DNA of 64,000 bases from Albifimbria verrucaria (GCA_020081605.1 JAHREC010000045.1:3100001-3164000); one strand, 5' to 3'. Shown: positions 47,912 through 60,362, counted from the stretch's first letter. A program made the numbers and translations. Notes: generated from the letters alone by a model not told the origin.

Positions 47912-48590
47912 TTACTCTGACAAGTTCAACATCATGAGAGACAAAGCCCACAAAATCGACTCACCTTCCAGATCGAAGGCATGCGGCGCAGCGCCGACTG
48001 CCAGTGTACCACCATTAGCAAGCGGACCAGTTTCCTGGCAATCCTCCAGATAGACACCGCCCTTTTGTTCTCATTCCTTGCCGAATGCGGCCGTCATTGT
48101 TGTGGCAGCGCCCCGAGCCGGGCTCCAGCCATACTTTGTCGCAGGCTCATTCGATCCCTACTGCGTCAATATTCCCGGGTCGACATGGATATCTCGTTTG
48201 TCATTCAAATACAAGCCGTCTTGGAATTGCCGTATGCCTTCCTTCCACTCCTCGTACTCGTCATCAAGGTTAATATTATCGTGGATAACTGAGCTCACAT
48301 GATGGTCAGCGGAAGACAGCTTGACAGTGCGGGATTGGAACTCGGGCAGGGACCCGACAAGAAGAAAGACCTAGTCATGGTCAATTCCAATTCCGTTCTC
48401 AATAGCAGCAATGCTCACCTTCTCCTTCGTGGTATCGATCCGGTCGTTATCCTTGAGAATGTCAAGAGCTGTCGGTCGAGCATCGCAGGGGCTATTGTGT
48501 TCCAAGAAGGCTTGGGTATTTTTGCCATTCATACCATAGTGATTACTAGGAAGCGGACTGGCTATTCTGGTAATTATGATGATGGTGGAT
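47912..48590 (-). pseudogene. Decayed short-chain dehydrogenase/reductase
   Basis: Reading the minus strand gives the C-terminal half of a fungal SDR of the retinol-dehydrogenase-like type: SLPEFQSRTVKLSSADH (the segment holding the catalytic Ser), NINLDDEYEEW, HVDPGILTQ, ARGAATTMTAAF, KGGVYLEDCQETGP, and a tail HAFDLEGESILWALS ending at a stop at 47912. About 25 residues between EEW and HVDPG, which should contain the catalytic YxxxK, are missing. Stops and frame changes interrupt the rest, and the N-terminal NAD(P)-binding TGxxxGxG half is not recognisable. Unlike other genes here this cannot be explained by single missing bases, so it is a true pseudogene. It lies tail-to-tail with the kinase-like gene. 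Confidence 0.7.
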
Positions 48591-49564
48591 AGCTGGTAGA
48601 TTAGATTAGCCCTGCAAGTTGGTGCTAGGGCGCAGGTTCTTCACGAGACTTTATATGGCGTGGAAGGGTGTCAATTGAGGGGCATGGTATCGAAGTTTCA
48701 ACTAGATCGGGTACAGGCCTGTCTCAAAGACAAATATACAAACCAAATATCCAACTATCTCCCACAAACTATAATCAAGTCACTAGTATTATAATTGTGT
48801 TGGGTCTGAGCAATACTGTTACACCATATGTTTGGAAACACCGTAAGCTTTTCATGATGTGCTCCACGAGTCGAGGCATTACCATGACTGACTGTGGCAA
48901 GTAGGCTGTGCGGGTATCTAACATGGTCAGTAACCTGCTAACATAATTCTGTATCCAGTCAAAATGACTAGACTTAATCATGTAACGCTAGTTATTCTTC
49001 TATACATTATCGCTGGGTCTGCACATATAGTTGTACCGATATATGGTGTCACTCCAATACTCATTGTCACTCATATGGACTCTGGTGCTCCGCCGATGTG
49101 TGCACCTTCCTTTCTCATGCTTTCAATGTTGGTTACACGACAGCAAACAGTTGGTAGTAAGCAACAATCGCCATGCTTCGACGGCCGCGAATTTCAGCCA
49201 GCTCGCGCTTTTCCCACAACCAATGGTAACGCCGTAGGCTTGGCGTGGCACCAGTGTCACACTTTTAATTTCTTGGGAAAGTGGCGGCTGCACCTTCTTA
49301 CATGAACCTGCTACTGGAGTACCTTTTTCAGTCCATGAGGGGCAAGCGGTGACAGAGTAACCCAAACATCTGCTGATACTGGTACCAGTACGTCTGCTCT
49401 ACTGTACTGATTGCGTTACTCAATTGCACCCTTCATTACCACGGTGGTCAGAGTTTCTGCTTAAAAGCCATTATAGACTTGAAGCCAGGCCAGATCATCC
49501 CTGGTTGCTCATCCACTTTACACCGTTTTGTTTTTCTTCAATATCTCAACCATCCATTATCGAC
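48591..49564. other. Intergenic, one doubtful open frame
   Basis: A 113-codon plus frame at 48964-49305 begins with a hydrophobic, signal-like stretch (MTRLNHVTLVILLYIIAGSA). It then loses any recognisable character, and a similarly long minus frame overlaps it. I do not call a gene. The last 150 bases hold the GMC promoter and leader. Confidence 0.4.
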
Positions 49565-51363
49565 ATGGCCACATCTCCCTCAGCAGCCGCAGAGAACCAG
49601 TGGGACTTCATCGTCGTGGGCGGTGGCTTAGCTGGCTCAGTTGTAGCAAGCCGGCTCCAAAGCTTGGATAGCACAAGAAAGATTCTCATTGTTGAAGCTG
49701 GTGATTATGCTAATGACCGCGAGGATATCATTTGGCCTAATTCGAAGAATTTGGAAGGCGGACATTTTGATTGGAAAGACACAACTATCAGTCAACAACA
49801 TCTTAATGGCCGTGTGCTTCCTTACCCGCTGGGCAAAGGCTTAGGTGGTGGGACTTTAATCAATCAAGGTAAAATCTTTGCTTATGGTCGTTATTAAGTT
49901 TCTTACTGACACATACATCTTCTGTAGGGGTTGGATCCGAGGAGATGCCTTTGATTATGATCTTTGGAGCTCGATGGTCAATGACCCGCGCTGGAGCTAC
50001 AAGGGGCAGCTCCCATATTTCAGAAAGACAGAGAAATTCTGGAGCCAAGCAGTCAATCCGGATCAGCATGGGTTGAATGGTCCTATCTCTATTCAATCAA
50101 TTTCCACAACTAACCGAGAATTTCCCTTCGCACCAAAACTTTGCAATCATGGGCTGAAATTGGCGTACATGCCTTACCTGGCCTTGATGCTAACGCTGGA
50201 AACCCACTAGGTGTTGGAGAGCTTCAAGAGAATAAAGAGAACGGTCGAAGGGTGATTTCTGCTGCCAAGTACCCACTGGATCAGGTCTCCCTTCTCTTCA
50301 ATGCTACAGTGGCCAGAATACTTGTTAAATCTCAAGATTCATGCTCTCGCACAGCCTTCGGGGTCCAGCTACAAGATGGTACTCGAATCCACGGCAAGGA
50401 GATTATCTTATCCGCTGGTGCGATTCGCTCACCCCAACTACTCCTTCTCTCGAGGATTGGACCTAAAGATGAACTTGCAAAGTTCAATATTCCTCTTGTC
50501 CTAGAGCAGCCGGATGTTGGTCAGAACTTTGCCGACCATGGCTTGTTTACATTCGGCTTCAAAATTCGAAACCCCTCTTTAGGCTGGGCACTTGGATCAC
50601 CCAATCCACTCTTTGCCAATAAGCAGTATAGATTGGGAACTCCAGCTGACTTCGTTGTATCCACCGATGTACCCAAGGAAGGACTAATTACGGCAATTAC
50701 TAAAGACGAGGAGAAATTCCTGATCCTAGCATTCACCCTTTGCTTGCAAATAAGAGAACCTTCCATGAGCATATTGTCATTTCAGCTGGAGCACCTGATG
50801 GGTCATTGATCAGTATTTCCAGCTTCACTTTGTTGACAACTTCACGTGGCTCAGTAAGGCTTGCTTCGGACAACATTACAGACCGACCATTGATCAATCC
50901 AAACTATCTGGCTACTAATGTCGATCGGTACGTTGCACGCGAGGCTGTTAAGACCCTTCTTAAGTTCGCGGCAAGCAATGCTACAATTCTGGGCCGAGAG
51001 ATTCTCGATGGAGAAGCTGGATCAGCTGGATTTAAAGACGCTCTATCAACGGCCTCAACTGATGATGAAATCGATGCTCGGATCCGTGCTGCAATGGGGT
51101 ATGAAATCTGCCTTGAATATCCCTATTGAAAGATATTGCTCTAGTAACTAACCAATTCTTATCTGTAGTACTGGTTATCATCCTATGGGCTCAGTAGCTA
51201 TGGGTAAGGTTATCGATACAGATCTTAAGTTCAAAGGAATAAGGGTCTCCGTGTTGTTGACGCATCTGTGTTTCCGGTTGTTATTTCTGCTCACCTTCAA
51301 GTTGCAACCTATGCCTTGGCAGAACAGGCTGCAGAGATTATTCATAAGGAAGCGGTTTGTTAG
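49565..51363 (+). CDS. GMC oxidoreductase (FAD-dependent, AA3-like), two introns, several frameshifts
   Basis: ATG 49565 starts a protein without a signal peptide. The Rossmann dinucleotide motif GGGLAG sits in DFIVVGGGLAGSVVASRL, with LIVEAGD about 30 residues later. Intron 49869-49927 (59 bp) leads into GWIRGDAFDYDLW. GMC signature 2 (GAIRSPQLLLLSRIGP) is at about 50420. Intron 51099-51168 (70 bp) joins AAMG to TGYHPMGSVAMG, which carries the catalytic His. A C-terminal VISAHLQVATYALAEQAAEI supplies the second catalytic His before the stop at 51361. Single bases are missing at the G-run 49927-49930, T3 50140-50142, near 50745, and G3 51243-51245. GMC signature 1 is atypical (GKGLGGGTLINQG instead of the usual GGSSxxN). 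Substrate unknown; lack of a signal suggests intracellular alcohol or aldehyde oxidation. Confidence 0.85.
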
Positions 51364-52498
51364 CTTGTGAGACGTTTCTTATAGTTCAGTAGATCATAGA
51401 GATAGCTTAAGCATGATTGTGAGAGTTTATTCAAAGACAGTGACAGTGAAAGATTATTGTTGCGAAGGCCACCGACTCATGAAATAAATGCATATATAGC
51501 CTGATTAAATAAAAGAAGGTAGAACAAGCTTGCAACTATATACAGAAAAGCCACCATATCATATACTTAGACGAGTACTTTAGTTGAAATATGAATATCA
51601 AAATTATGGTCTATAGACAGTGACCGAAAGCATAAAACATCCAAAGCTTTTATCAAATGTCATGTAGGTAACATGGCGAAATCATATAAGCAAAATAAAA
51701 GTGCCTTAAAAGCAATGGCATGCTTATAGGCAGTTTGTGGCACTTCGCCTACATCCTAGTTCAATCAGCATAGAAATCCGTTGGTATAAAGAGTGATGAA
51801 CGTAGTGAGATTTCTATTTCCTGTGTATCAATGTGGGCATGTCTTTGACCCTGAAAATCGCTCGAGTCTGTCTGTCCGCAACCAACAGCTCGTCTCAGTG
51901 GGTAGCCGGTTATCAGTAATCCGGAAGCGGACTTTGCCGGACGGCCCCGTGGTGCATTGCTTTAGTTATAGCTTACACCTCCAGGGTGATATGCAAGAGC
52001 GGCACGACCCTTGAATTAGAAGCCAGGGAGGGATGGGGTGATGTGGGTTGAGCTGTGCCTGCCTGTGGTGTATCCTTGTTCTCCGATCCTCCCTGTCGCA
52101 TTGATTGCAACTCTAAACCAACCACATTAAAAGATGCCGTCGTAGCCGTTTATTACCAATCGTGGAGTCAGGTTGTAGTCGATGCATTTATAACCCTCGC
52201 TTAGAGGCAATGGTTGCTGTATATAGCAGGGTAACTTCCCAGCCTCCTATTGGGTATTGTCAAGCTCGAAAATACGGAAGCATGAGCTGAAGGAGCGGAA
52301 GCGTTAGGGAATGGGTGTTACGAGAATCCTGTGGATCGTCGCAGCATAGAGGGAAGGCAACCGAAGGCAACCGACCACGAATCCAACCCCGTTCCAACGG
52401 GCGTCGAGAATAGGATGATGGAAAAAATGGATTGTGACAGAATTTGTCATGGTACCTTATTAAATCAAGCAGCTGCGTTCTGGTACTTTTGGTCTGCA
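51364..52498. other. Intergenic, no supported gene
   Basis: 3' region of the GMC gene followed by stop-rich sequence. A short direct repeat (GAAGGCAACC twice) lies near 52355. Nothing else can be supported. Confidence 0.5.
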
Positions 52499-52860
52499 TT
52501 AAGAATTATGGTCGCCAGCATTCTTGTCCTTGGGCGTGTGATATCTTTGGTATAGATTTGGATCCAGACGATCATACTCAGAAGACCTGTTACTACCGCC
52601 CTGTTGGATGTCATTAGACCACACTGCAGGAGGGGTTGCACTTGTCTGTTGGTTGCCGCACGTGGGGGCCAAATGTTCCAACAAGGCCGAAGAAACGGAG
52701 GATGGTAGACTGCAAAGCTCTCGGTAGGCTTTCGGAATATGGAGAGTGGTGATCTATGGTAGCTTCTTGTTGATACTTCAAGTACTGACCAAGAGGGCCC
52801 TTGAATATTCTCTCCAGGTCCTCCTCTCCCGGGTACGCTCGCCCAAGGCCGACATGACAA
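52499..52860 (-). pseudogene. Possible coding relic, transcription-factor-like low complexity
   Basis: Minus-strand frames give two coherent pieces. One is an upstream piece with RAYPGEEDLERIFKGPLGQY. The other is a Gln/Asn/Ser-rich piece (TCGNQQTSATPPAVW, QQGGSNRSSEYDRLDPN) ending at a stop at 52499. The style resembles the linker or tail of a fungal regulator. No Zn2Cys6 cluster or start was found, and it occupies the promoter of the divergent FAD monooxygenase. Low confidence. Confidence 0.25.
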
Positions 52861-52917
52861 CACAGAGCTTTCTGTGCCTTTTGTTTGCCTAGTCTGAGCC
52901 CTCAAAGCTTCTATAGT

Positions 52918-54304
52918 ATGCCTAAAATGATTCGTGTCGCCATTTCTGGCGGCGGCTTGGCGGGTGCATCCTTAGCTCACGCCCTTCTCGCTTACCAACA
53001 CCTCGATGTCCACATCTTCGAGTCTGCCTCCGAGTTCAAAGATGCCGGAGCTGCAGTCGGTATAGCTCGAAACGCTCTAGCTGCCCTTGACCTTATCGGT
53101 CCTTCTGCTGCTGCTGCACTTGAATGTTCCGGGGCTGTCTCCTTGCGAGGAGTTCGCTTTATGCTAGCTCAAGGAGATTCTCCCAATAGCTTGATCGACG
53201 AGACTGTAGACTCTGTGGAAGGGTAACGCGTCACGAGCATCGTCCATCGCGCGGCCCTTTTGCACCAGTTGCTCAGTTTGGTTCCCGCTGAGCGAATGCA
53301 TGTTTCTAAAAGCTAGAGCATATCGAGACGGCGCAGGACGGCATCACTAGTCTTCGATTCGCCGATGGAAGTACGCACGAGTGCGATATTCTCATAGGTG
53401 CCGATGGCATTCGCAGCTCGGTCCGAAAGTATATTCTAGGTGAAAACGACCCTGCCGCCCAGCCGAGGAATGCTGGGTGGTGGGCCGTTATGGCTCTCAA
53501 GCCGTACGAATTGGCTCGCGCTAGTATTGGGAATGGCCCTGTCAACATCGAGGATGCTAGAGAATATATGTGGATTGGCGATAACACGTACCTGATGCAC
53601 AATGTACTCAACCAGGGGCAGCTCGTTCAGCTAGTTCTCTCCGTCCGCGATCCAGGAGCGAAAGGTTCCGACCGCTGGACTGGCATGATCAGTGCCGATC
53701 AAATTAGGGACGCCTATAAGAAATGGCCGCATCATCTAAAGACGGCTATAGATGAGGTATGCAACTTCAAAAGCCTACACTGCAGCGTTTTTATACACAC
53801 TCTGTACTACAACGATACTAATACGGTTCTTATCTAGCTGCTATGCGATCAGGCGGAGCAGCCTGCCATATATCTTTGGGAGCATCCCCTACTGCAACGT
53901 ACGTATCGGGCCCGGTTTGTATCATGGGAGATGCCGCACACGCCACAACTCCATGGCAGGGTTCGGGCGTCGGTATGGCAATTGAAGACAGCCTAATATT
54001 ATCGACACTTCTGGGGGCATCACGGACACCGTCTGAGGCAGTCACTGCGCTGAGAGTTTATGATCAGGTTCGTCGACCTCGAACTCAGCGGGTTGTTGAA
54101 TCAAGTAGGGCCACAGGAGACATAATGACAGGTAAGGGACAAGAAACAGGCTTGGAGCTTGCCAAACTCAAAGAAAAGCTGCTACCCAGATGGGAATTTA
54201 TCATCGACTTTGATGTCGAGAAACATATCAAAGAAGCGAGGGAGATATTTGCAAGGAGCTTGCAAATGAATCTCATTGAATGTCTGAGGGACACATCTAT
54301 GTAA
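52918..54304 (+). CDS. FAD-dependent monooxygenase (salicylate-hydroxylase-like); one intron, two frameshifts, one in-frame stop
   Basis: ATG 52918 opens with VAISGGGLAGASLAHALL (GxGxxG FAD site). The DG motif ILIGADGIRSSV is at about 53391, and the GD motif CIMGDAAHATTPWQGSG at about 53921. Together these define class A flavoprotein monooxygenases of the salicylate/zeaxanthin-hydroxylase type, which hydroxylate aromatic or related substrates with NAD(P)H. The intron is 53757-53837 (81 bp). One base is missing at A4 53308-53311 and at G3 53908-53910. An in-frame TAA at 53224-53226 interrupts the conserved RVTSIVHRA segment without a frame change. This looks like a substitution, so it may be a real lesion. 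The stop is TAA at 54302. Size is normal (about 430 residues). It follows the GMC gene on the same strand. Confidence 0.8.
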
Positions 54305-57117
54305 TAAGCATAGAGCTGATCCAATAAAATCCGAGAAATAAATTAGTGACGTTAGCTAGGTAGCAAATTAACAGTTGATAGAAGTCCCAGCATTTAGTAA
54401 CTTAATGAGGATCTATGCACCCTATGTACCGTCGATAGAGCGATTTTAAGATTCTTTGTATTAAAATCTTGGCCAAGATATTGCGGGTTCAATATGTAGA
54501 AGTGCCCTTCAGATATTCAACGAGATGGAGCTGAAAACTGGACGATTTGACTTATATGTGCTATTGCCGTTACGATCTACTAGTGTCGCGTGGTTTTATA
54601 CAAATGGGTGCAACCCAGAAGAAAGGAATCGAGATTTATTACCACTTGTCGTAGCATCGTCTTCTTTAGGTTTCGTGAATATTTGAAGCCTGGAGTCTAA
54701 AGCCCCACATGATCATATTTCTCGGCTTCTCTGATCGACACATGCAGTTAAGAATTTTATATTGTAAGGTTTCCTCTTCAGGGCTTTTTAAGAAAGACCA
54801 AGAAGCGCAAGCGAGAAATCTCAAATCCTTTCGGGTTTTATAACTCTCATATCCCTGTGTCGTTCTTGTGCGCAGAAAGGGTCCAAGTATCGAGCACCGA
54901 GTTTGCTTTCTAATCGTATCGCCATGACACGTCCCTCAAGCCTAGACTACAGTGAAACTTGTTTGGACGTGTTCTCAGATATCTCATGTGACTAGGCATA
55001 GTGGTTGCATCATCCAATTAGTGGTCCATGACCAACGGAGAGAAGCTCTAGGTTCAGTACTCATCCAGGAAACCACTCAGACTGTCTCTTGAAAACGTTG
55101 CGTTTCAACTTCATCCCAAACTTCGCAGCTCTACACAGTAGTCTCAGTGGTTCAATAAGTACTCGTTTTTGAACTTCAGGTGAGGCCTCTTCGCTTTGCG
55201 AAAGTACATCGATTCCCCAGCGTGCTACCTTCAGGCCCCGGCAGACTATGCAGATCTTTTTCTAGCATCGGCTAGGGTGGGTCACCCGCTCAATCAATAG
55301 AGACAACTTATGAAGTGTTTGAGAGTGCAAGGGATGTTGCGCTCGTAAGCCCGTAAACATGATTCTAACTGTCAACGTGCGTCCAGACTAGCCATCGGAG
55401 ACGTGGAAGCTCTGAGAGACGGATTTTCAATTTATAGATGCGAAGCAGAGCATATCTTCGGTCATTCGGGTTCATGCTCAGATAAGCCTGTAGATGTATC
55501 CTAGTAAAGTTGAAAGCTGTTGGGAATTTTTGCACTTCTAAGAGCAACCACAAATCTAGGCATACCAGAATTGAGCCACTCGGACCGCACATTACTCTTT
55601 GCGATCTGGTCCCAAAGTCTTAAACCATATCAGTCCAATTCATTTTACTCATCACAAGTCCTTGTTCTTTTCGAAACAGTCGTACTTTGTGCGATTTTTT
55701 GGAATACAAGGACAACGCTTCATAAGGTGGCAGGGAAATCCCATGTAATTGTATATAGGATGGTATGCCCACATGTCTGAATAGTTAGTTGAATATTAAA
55801 TCAAGCATCAAGTTCGATAGATACTTAAAAATAGAGACAACTTCGGTGTGCTTTCCTGGCGTCTCTCTGCACCAACTTTAAATCTGATTTTTCCAATCTC
55901 TGCATCCTAAAGATCGTTTGAATAAGTCAACGCAGGATAGTTCCATTCTTTGTAAACGAATGAGTGCGCCATCTAGAATATCGTTCATAGTCGGGTCCTC
56001 TTCTTGGAAAAACGGGGCATATGTACAAGAAGCGTCTGGTTCAAGGAAGGTAGATATTTCAGGGCTCCAAAGCCATTCTCACCTAGTTTAGTACCGAGCA
56101 GATTCCGTAAGAAGTTATCCCTTATCCCTAATGTCGAAGTAGCTTAATCGGTTTGTCTTCAAGAATGGGGTATTTGCTCTCCTTGTTCACTGAGTAGTGC
56201 TGGAATTACTCGTGGATTCTAATGTATTAGGACTCGGAAACAAGGAAAAGGTTTCCAGGGTTCGCCTGCAATGTTGCACCATATTTTGGCCTGGAGAGGG
56301 TACTAGAGGTCCTACCTAACTCCGTCTCTTGACGCTTGCTGGTGTTCCCGACTGTCGTGTAGACGCCAGCTAATGAGTCCAACTCCGAGTTTTAGGGAGG
56401 AAAATTCGTGCTTTGCTGTGTGACTGGGGCAAGGCGGCAAAATTCCAATAACCTTTTAGCGTATAGTGAGAGTATTGACAATGGTTGTGTCGCGCTGAAT
56501 TGGGCAATATCCAGAAACTCGATTTTTGGATGCAGCATAATCTTATCAGATTCAAACACCGAGGTGTACTTGAAAACAGCGATGGGTTGTGTTTCATTCC
56601 AGCATCTGCGAGTCAAGTTGGAAATCATCATCCTAGGCACACTTTTGTCTGGATAGCAACTGGCAAAAACATCGTTGCACTTTCTTTTCCAGAGTCTCAG
56701 CACACTCGAATGCCTGTCATTTGCTCTGGTGCGTGAGTTCAGCTGCGCTCTAAGCATCAATAATGTGCTCGCTATTCACGCTTCTCGTGGCCTCAGCCCC
56801 TGGATTTGCGCACAGTCCACAAAGCTAAGTCTGGAATTACACTAGACAAGCGTGGCTAACGAGCTAATTTTGGTCAGTGCGCTACAGCTAAGATTCGATA
56901 GTGACATGGTCTAGATCTAGACCTGTGCAGAATATAATCAGATTGGTTCGATCTGTCTATGCCAATTTGCCAATTGCCAATAGCTTCGAATAATAAAATG
57001 TTGAATACGTGAGCGCTACACAGTGGTCGGTAATCCATTATTAAAGGTAGTCCGCATCCTCATTTTGACTCTCTTCCACGTAGTGACTACATCTTCCATA
57101 TTCTGTGTTGAGTCGCG
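54305..57117. other. Gene-poor stretch (about 2.8 kb)
   Basis: Longest frame is 122 codons on the minus strand (56392-56760), without any domain I recognise. Others near 55365-55780 overlap on both strands. The last 100 bases include the promoter of the next gene. No gene is supported. Confidence 0.5.
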
Positions 57118-58364
57118 ATGATTGCTCGATCTATTCTCGCCACTATCGCAGCAACGACCTGCGTCTCAGCCCTTGTAGCCAGAGATGTCTGCAACGCCGA
57201 CAACTGCTTGAGAGGTATTACTAGCCTCATTCAAGCTCCTCAGTAATAGAGCAGCTGACCATATTTGATAGCGTTGAGGGCCACATCACCGAAGACGAGG
57301 CTCAGACAAGCACAAGCAGACTGCGCCGCATATTTGACAGTTACTTCGACTCCAGTAGCGTATGGACCTTTCCACCATATCTGGGATATGTCATTCTCTA
57401 ACATAGAAGTAGGACTGTCACCGAATATGACCTAAATGTCGCCACAACAACTCTCACAGAGGAAGTTATCGCGACTCAATCCATACTCGATACCTTCATT
57501 TCTACGATTCACGAGACTCCCACCAGTACCGTGTATACCGCGACCGTCACTATCACCGTCGATCCCGCCGCGAGTGACACAGCTGTAGTATTTGGCAAAA
57601 GAGCGGATGCCCCAACAATCCCAGCTTACGCAAGCCCATGCTCTGGAGCGGCCCGTTACTCCAGCGCTTGCTCATGCATCGGCGCTTTCACTGCTACGAC
57701 CGTTACCGCTCCTACTAGCACTGCTACTGTCACTCTCTCAAGCACCTTTATAACAACTGCGCATGCAACAAGCGTAGTTTCTACAAGCACTACGACTATT
57801 TACGACACTACTACAACTATAACTGTAACCGATGCTGCCGCTGCAGTCTCAACTATTGCGATAGAAACCGTGACTAAGACCAGTACATCGTCAGCAACCC
57901 CAGCTGGACCCACAAACCTGCTCTCCAACGCTGGCTTCGAGAATGCCGAGTCAACGAGTCCCTGGAGCCAAGGCGGCAGGAGCCCATTGTCACTCAGCGC
58001 GTCGGTCGTCCATACAGGAAGCCAATCCGCCGTCATCACGTACGCCAGTGGAGACGCCCTCGTCATGACTCAGCGCGTTGCTGTCGAGGTGAACCAGAAC
58101 TACGAATTCACCATCTGGGCTCGACAGAATACGCTCGCGTGTCAAAGAGTCTACATTGCCTGCGGCACCACCTCCCCAAATAACTTCTTTGGGGTCGCCT
58201 ATGCCACCGGAGACCAGGCTCTTGACAAATGGGTTCAAATCAGGACACAGTGCAATTGGAATAGCGCTCGCGTTTCAGATGCTACTGTCACTATCCGTCT
58301 TCCTAACAACTGCATCGCAGGTCAACAAGTTTTTCTTGACGATGCTTCATTGCTTAAACTCTAA
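57118..58364 (+). CDS. Secreted Ser/Thr-rich protein with C-terminal CBM-like domain, two introns, intact
   Basis: Exons are 57118-57214, 57272-57359 and 57407-58364, separated by introns of 57 and 47 bp with clean GT...AG ends and conserved phase, giving 380 residues. It begins with a signal peptide (MIARSILATIAATTCVSA), then a CNADNCLRALRAT segment common at the mature N-terminus of fungal secreted proteins. A Thr/Ser/Val-rich, probably O-glycosylated region follows, with a GKR site. From about residue 235 comes a beta-sandwich domain that looks like CBM_4_9/CenC or galactose-binding folds (NLLSNAGFENAES...W, FTIWARQ, FLDDASL). Likely wall-bound or carbohydrate-binding; no catalytic domain is present. 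The frame is uninterrupted despite several short homopolymers. Confidence 0.85.
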
Positions 58365-60362
58365 ACTGGTGAATGTTTTTTCGTCACTGTAAGCAGCCTA
58401 TTTGCTTATATGCTCGGAATTAATCCTCTCTCACATGATTTGGAGCAATTTGTAGAAGAGAGAACTTATATATGATATTTAATACAAAAAGAATCAATCA
58501 AAACGCGCTGCATACATGGGCACAAGTTGCATTGGTGAATGTAGAGGGAGCGAAGCTATCACTAGCTAAGATGCAAGAGTTCAAGGGCTTTTTAGGTTGG
58601 TGCGAATTATATTAGCTGTCGCCAAACTTTAGTCAAGTCTTCGTGGTCCGCCCGACTTCGGCTTTTGAAACTACCAAGACTAAGGAAAGCGATTATGCTA
58701 TATTATGACATTATAGGAATACTCACTTCTAGAGTCTCTACCTTCCATCAACCCAAATCACACCCAAAGCCTTTTGCAATTCCAACATTGAGCACCAAAG
58801 AAAGACAAACAGATGGCAATTGTTGCCGACTGCTTGTTTCAATTCCCCTGCAAATACTTGGAATGGCCTCACTTTATTGTCTCCTACCTTGTCTGCTCGG
58901 AACCCAATGAAGTCACTGTACTGAATTTTGGCGGCTATTAGTCAAGGTGTCTAGCCACCCAGTGTGTAGTCCCAGGTTGTCTCATAGTGGCTGTCTAGGT
59001 AACTCAAGTACAGTTTCAGACAAGTCCGACATGGGGGCAAGTGTTTTCTGCAGAAATAGGGCGCCAATTTATCAGTCCCCGCATTTAGAAGCAGGATACT
59101 CCTTGATAAGACTAAACGTCGATGAAATACTTACATTGGAAGATATGGCCCGTAGTTGTCAAATTGGAGCTCGGATTATCTGTAAGCGTGTTGTCTGCCT
59201 TGCCGCAGCTGTGACGTATGGTGGGAAAGAAACGTTGCCTAGGACAGGCAGCATGTTTGAATGCTGTGGAGCTTTACCAAATATATTGAATCGAACAAGT
59301 CATGGGTTCGCGTACCCCGCTTCAACAAGTAATGCCTTTTGTGTCAAGGATGCGAGATTGGAATAACTGAGGAATTCTTGACAGATTTGTACGAAATATC
59401 GTCAACGCCTGGGATTGAGTCGCTCAAGATGCAAGAGCTTGGTAAGTTTTCATACAATTTGTTGAATCTGCCAAAACCAGAGGTCTAAACTAGCTAAAGT
59501 CGCCGAAGAAATGGGCCTTTGAGCTTATTGTTGAGCATTTCAACTCAAAACTATATTCGTGCATTGAACCATCCCGGATCTAGTTTCTCATACGTCACTC
59601 GCCCTGATTGCTTATTGTATCGCTAGGAATCGGATGTTGTAAGTTCTTGTATTACAACAAAATTTGCGTTGAGTCTTTGCGGATGGTAGCGCGTAGCATA
59701 TTCGTCAATTCGCGGCCAGTGTACTCCCACAAATATCGAGAGCCCATCTTATTGCTGAAAGCTCTAGTTGCCTATGGGCCTAGCCTCAGAAAGCCGTCCA
59801 GGTTACTATTGATCATTAAGGAAAAGATTTTAATAGAAAATACAACAGTCACTCGGTAACTTGAGCATTATTTCTCGGTGGCTATATGGCGTTTCTAGAA
59901 CGAAATCAGTACAGCAGTTTTGAGTACTTATAAATATGATTATATTATACTAAGCCACTTATGCCACATCTTCCCTCCAAAATGCTTAGCTATAATAAGG
60001 CAGATCTTTATATTTTAATAATACACTATCAGATTCTTGGACTAGCAAACGGCTAAAGGAAGGGTCTAGAACGTACCACTGTGATCGTAAGAAGGATTAT
60101 CCTCTTCAGCTATTACAGATATATTAAGCCTTGCTGAGGCTACTATAGTACATATAAATTAATATAATAGAGGACGACTCCACAGTATATTCATGTGGAA
60201 AGTTAATAATATAGAAACAAATAAATTATATCTTCTATATTTTATAAATACTTAACAATTTGGAACATTTTCATGTTAGAAGTGTTTGATTCTATTCTGG
60301 TCCTTATACTCTACTCCAATAATCTTACGCTTCCTATTTTTCTCCTTACACTCTTTCTTAAG
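58365..60362. other. Intergenic with decayed fragments and an AT-rich end
   Basis: A plus-strand frame at 58947-59366 (139 codons, GTG or internal start) and a following piece at about 59350-59440 (GITEEFLTDLYEISSTPGIES, then a GTAAGT donor-like site) look like old coding sequence, family unknown. From about 59930 to 60300 the DNA is strongly AT- and TA-rich with dense stops in all frames, as in a RIP-mutated repeat. Confidence 0.4.

Noticed and set aside
52465..52905. 146-codon minus-strand frame
   Set aside because: Overlaps the promoter of the FAD monooxygenase with no domain. A different minus frame gives a slightly more coherent relic, reported with low confidence.
56392..56760. 122-codon minus-strand frame as a gene
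   Set aside because: No recognisable motif, no start context, and competing frames on the other strand.
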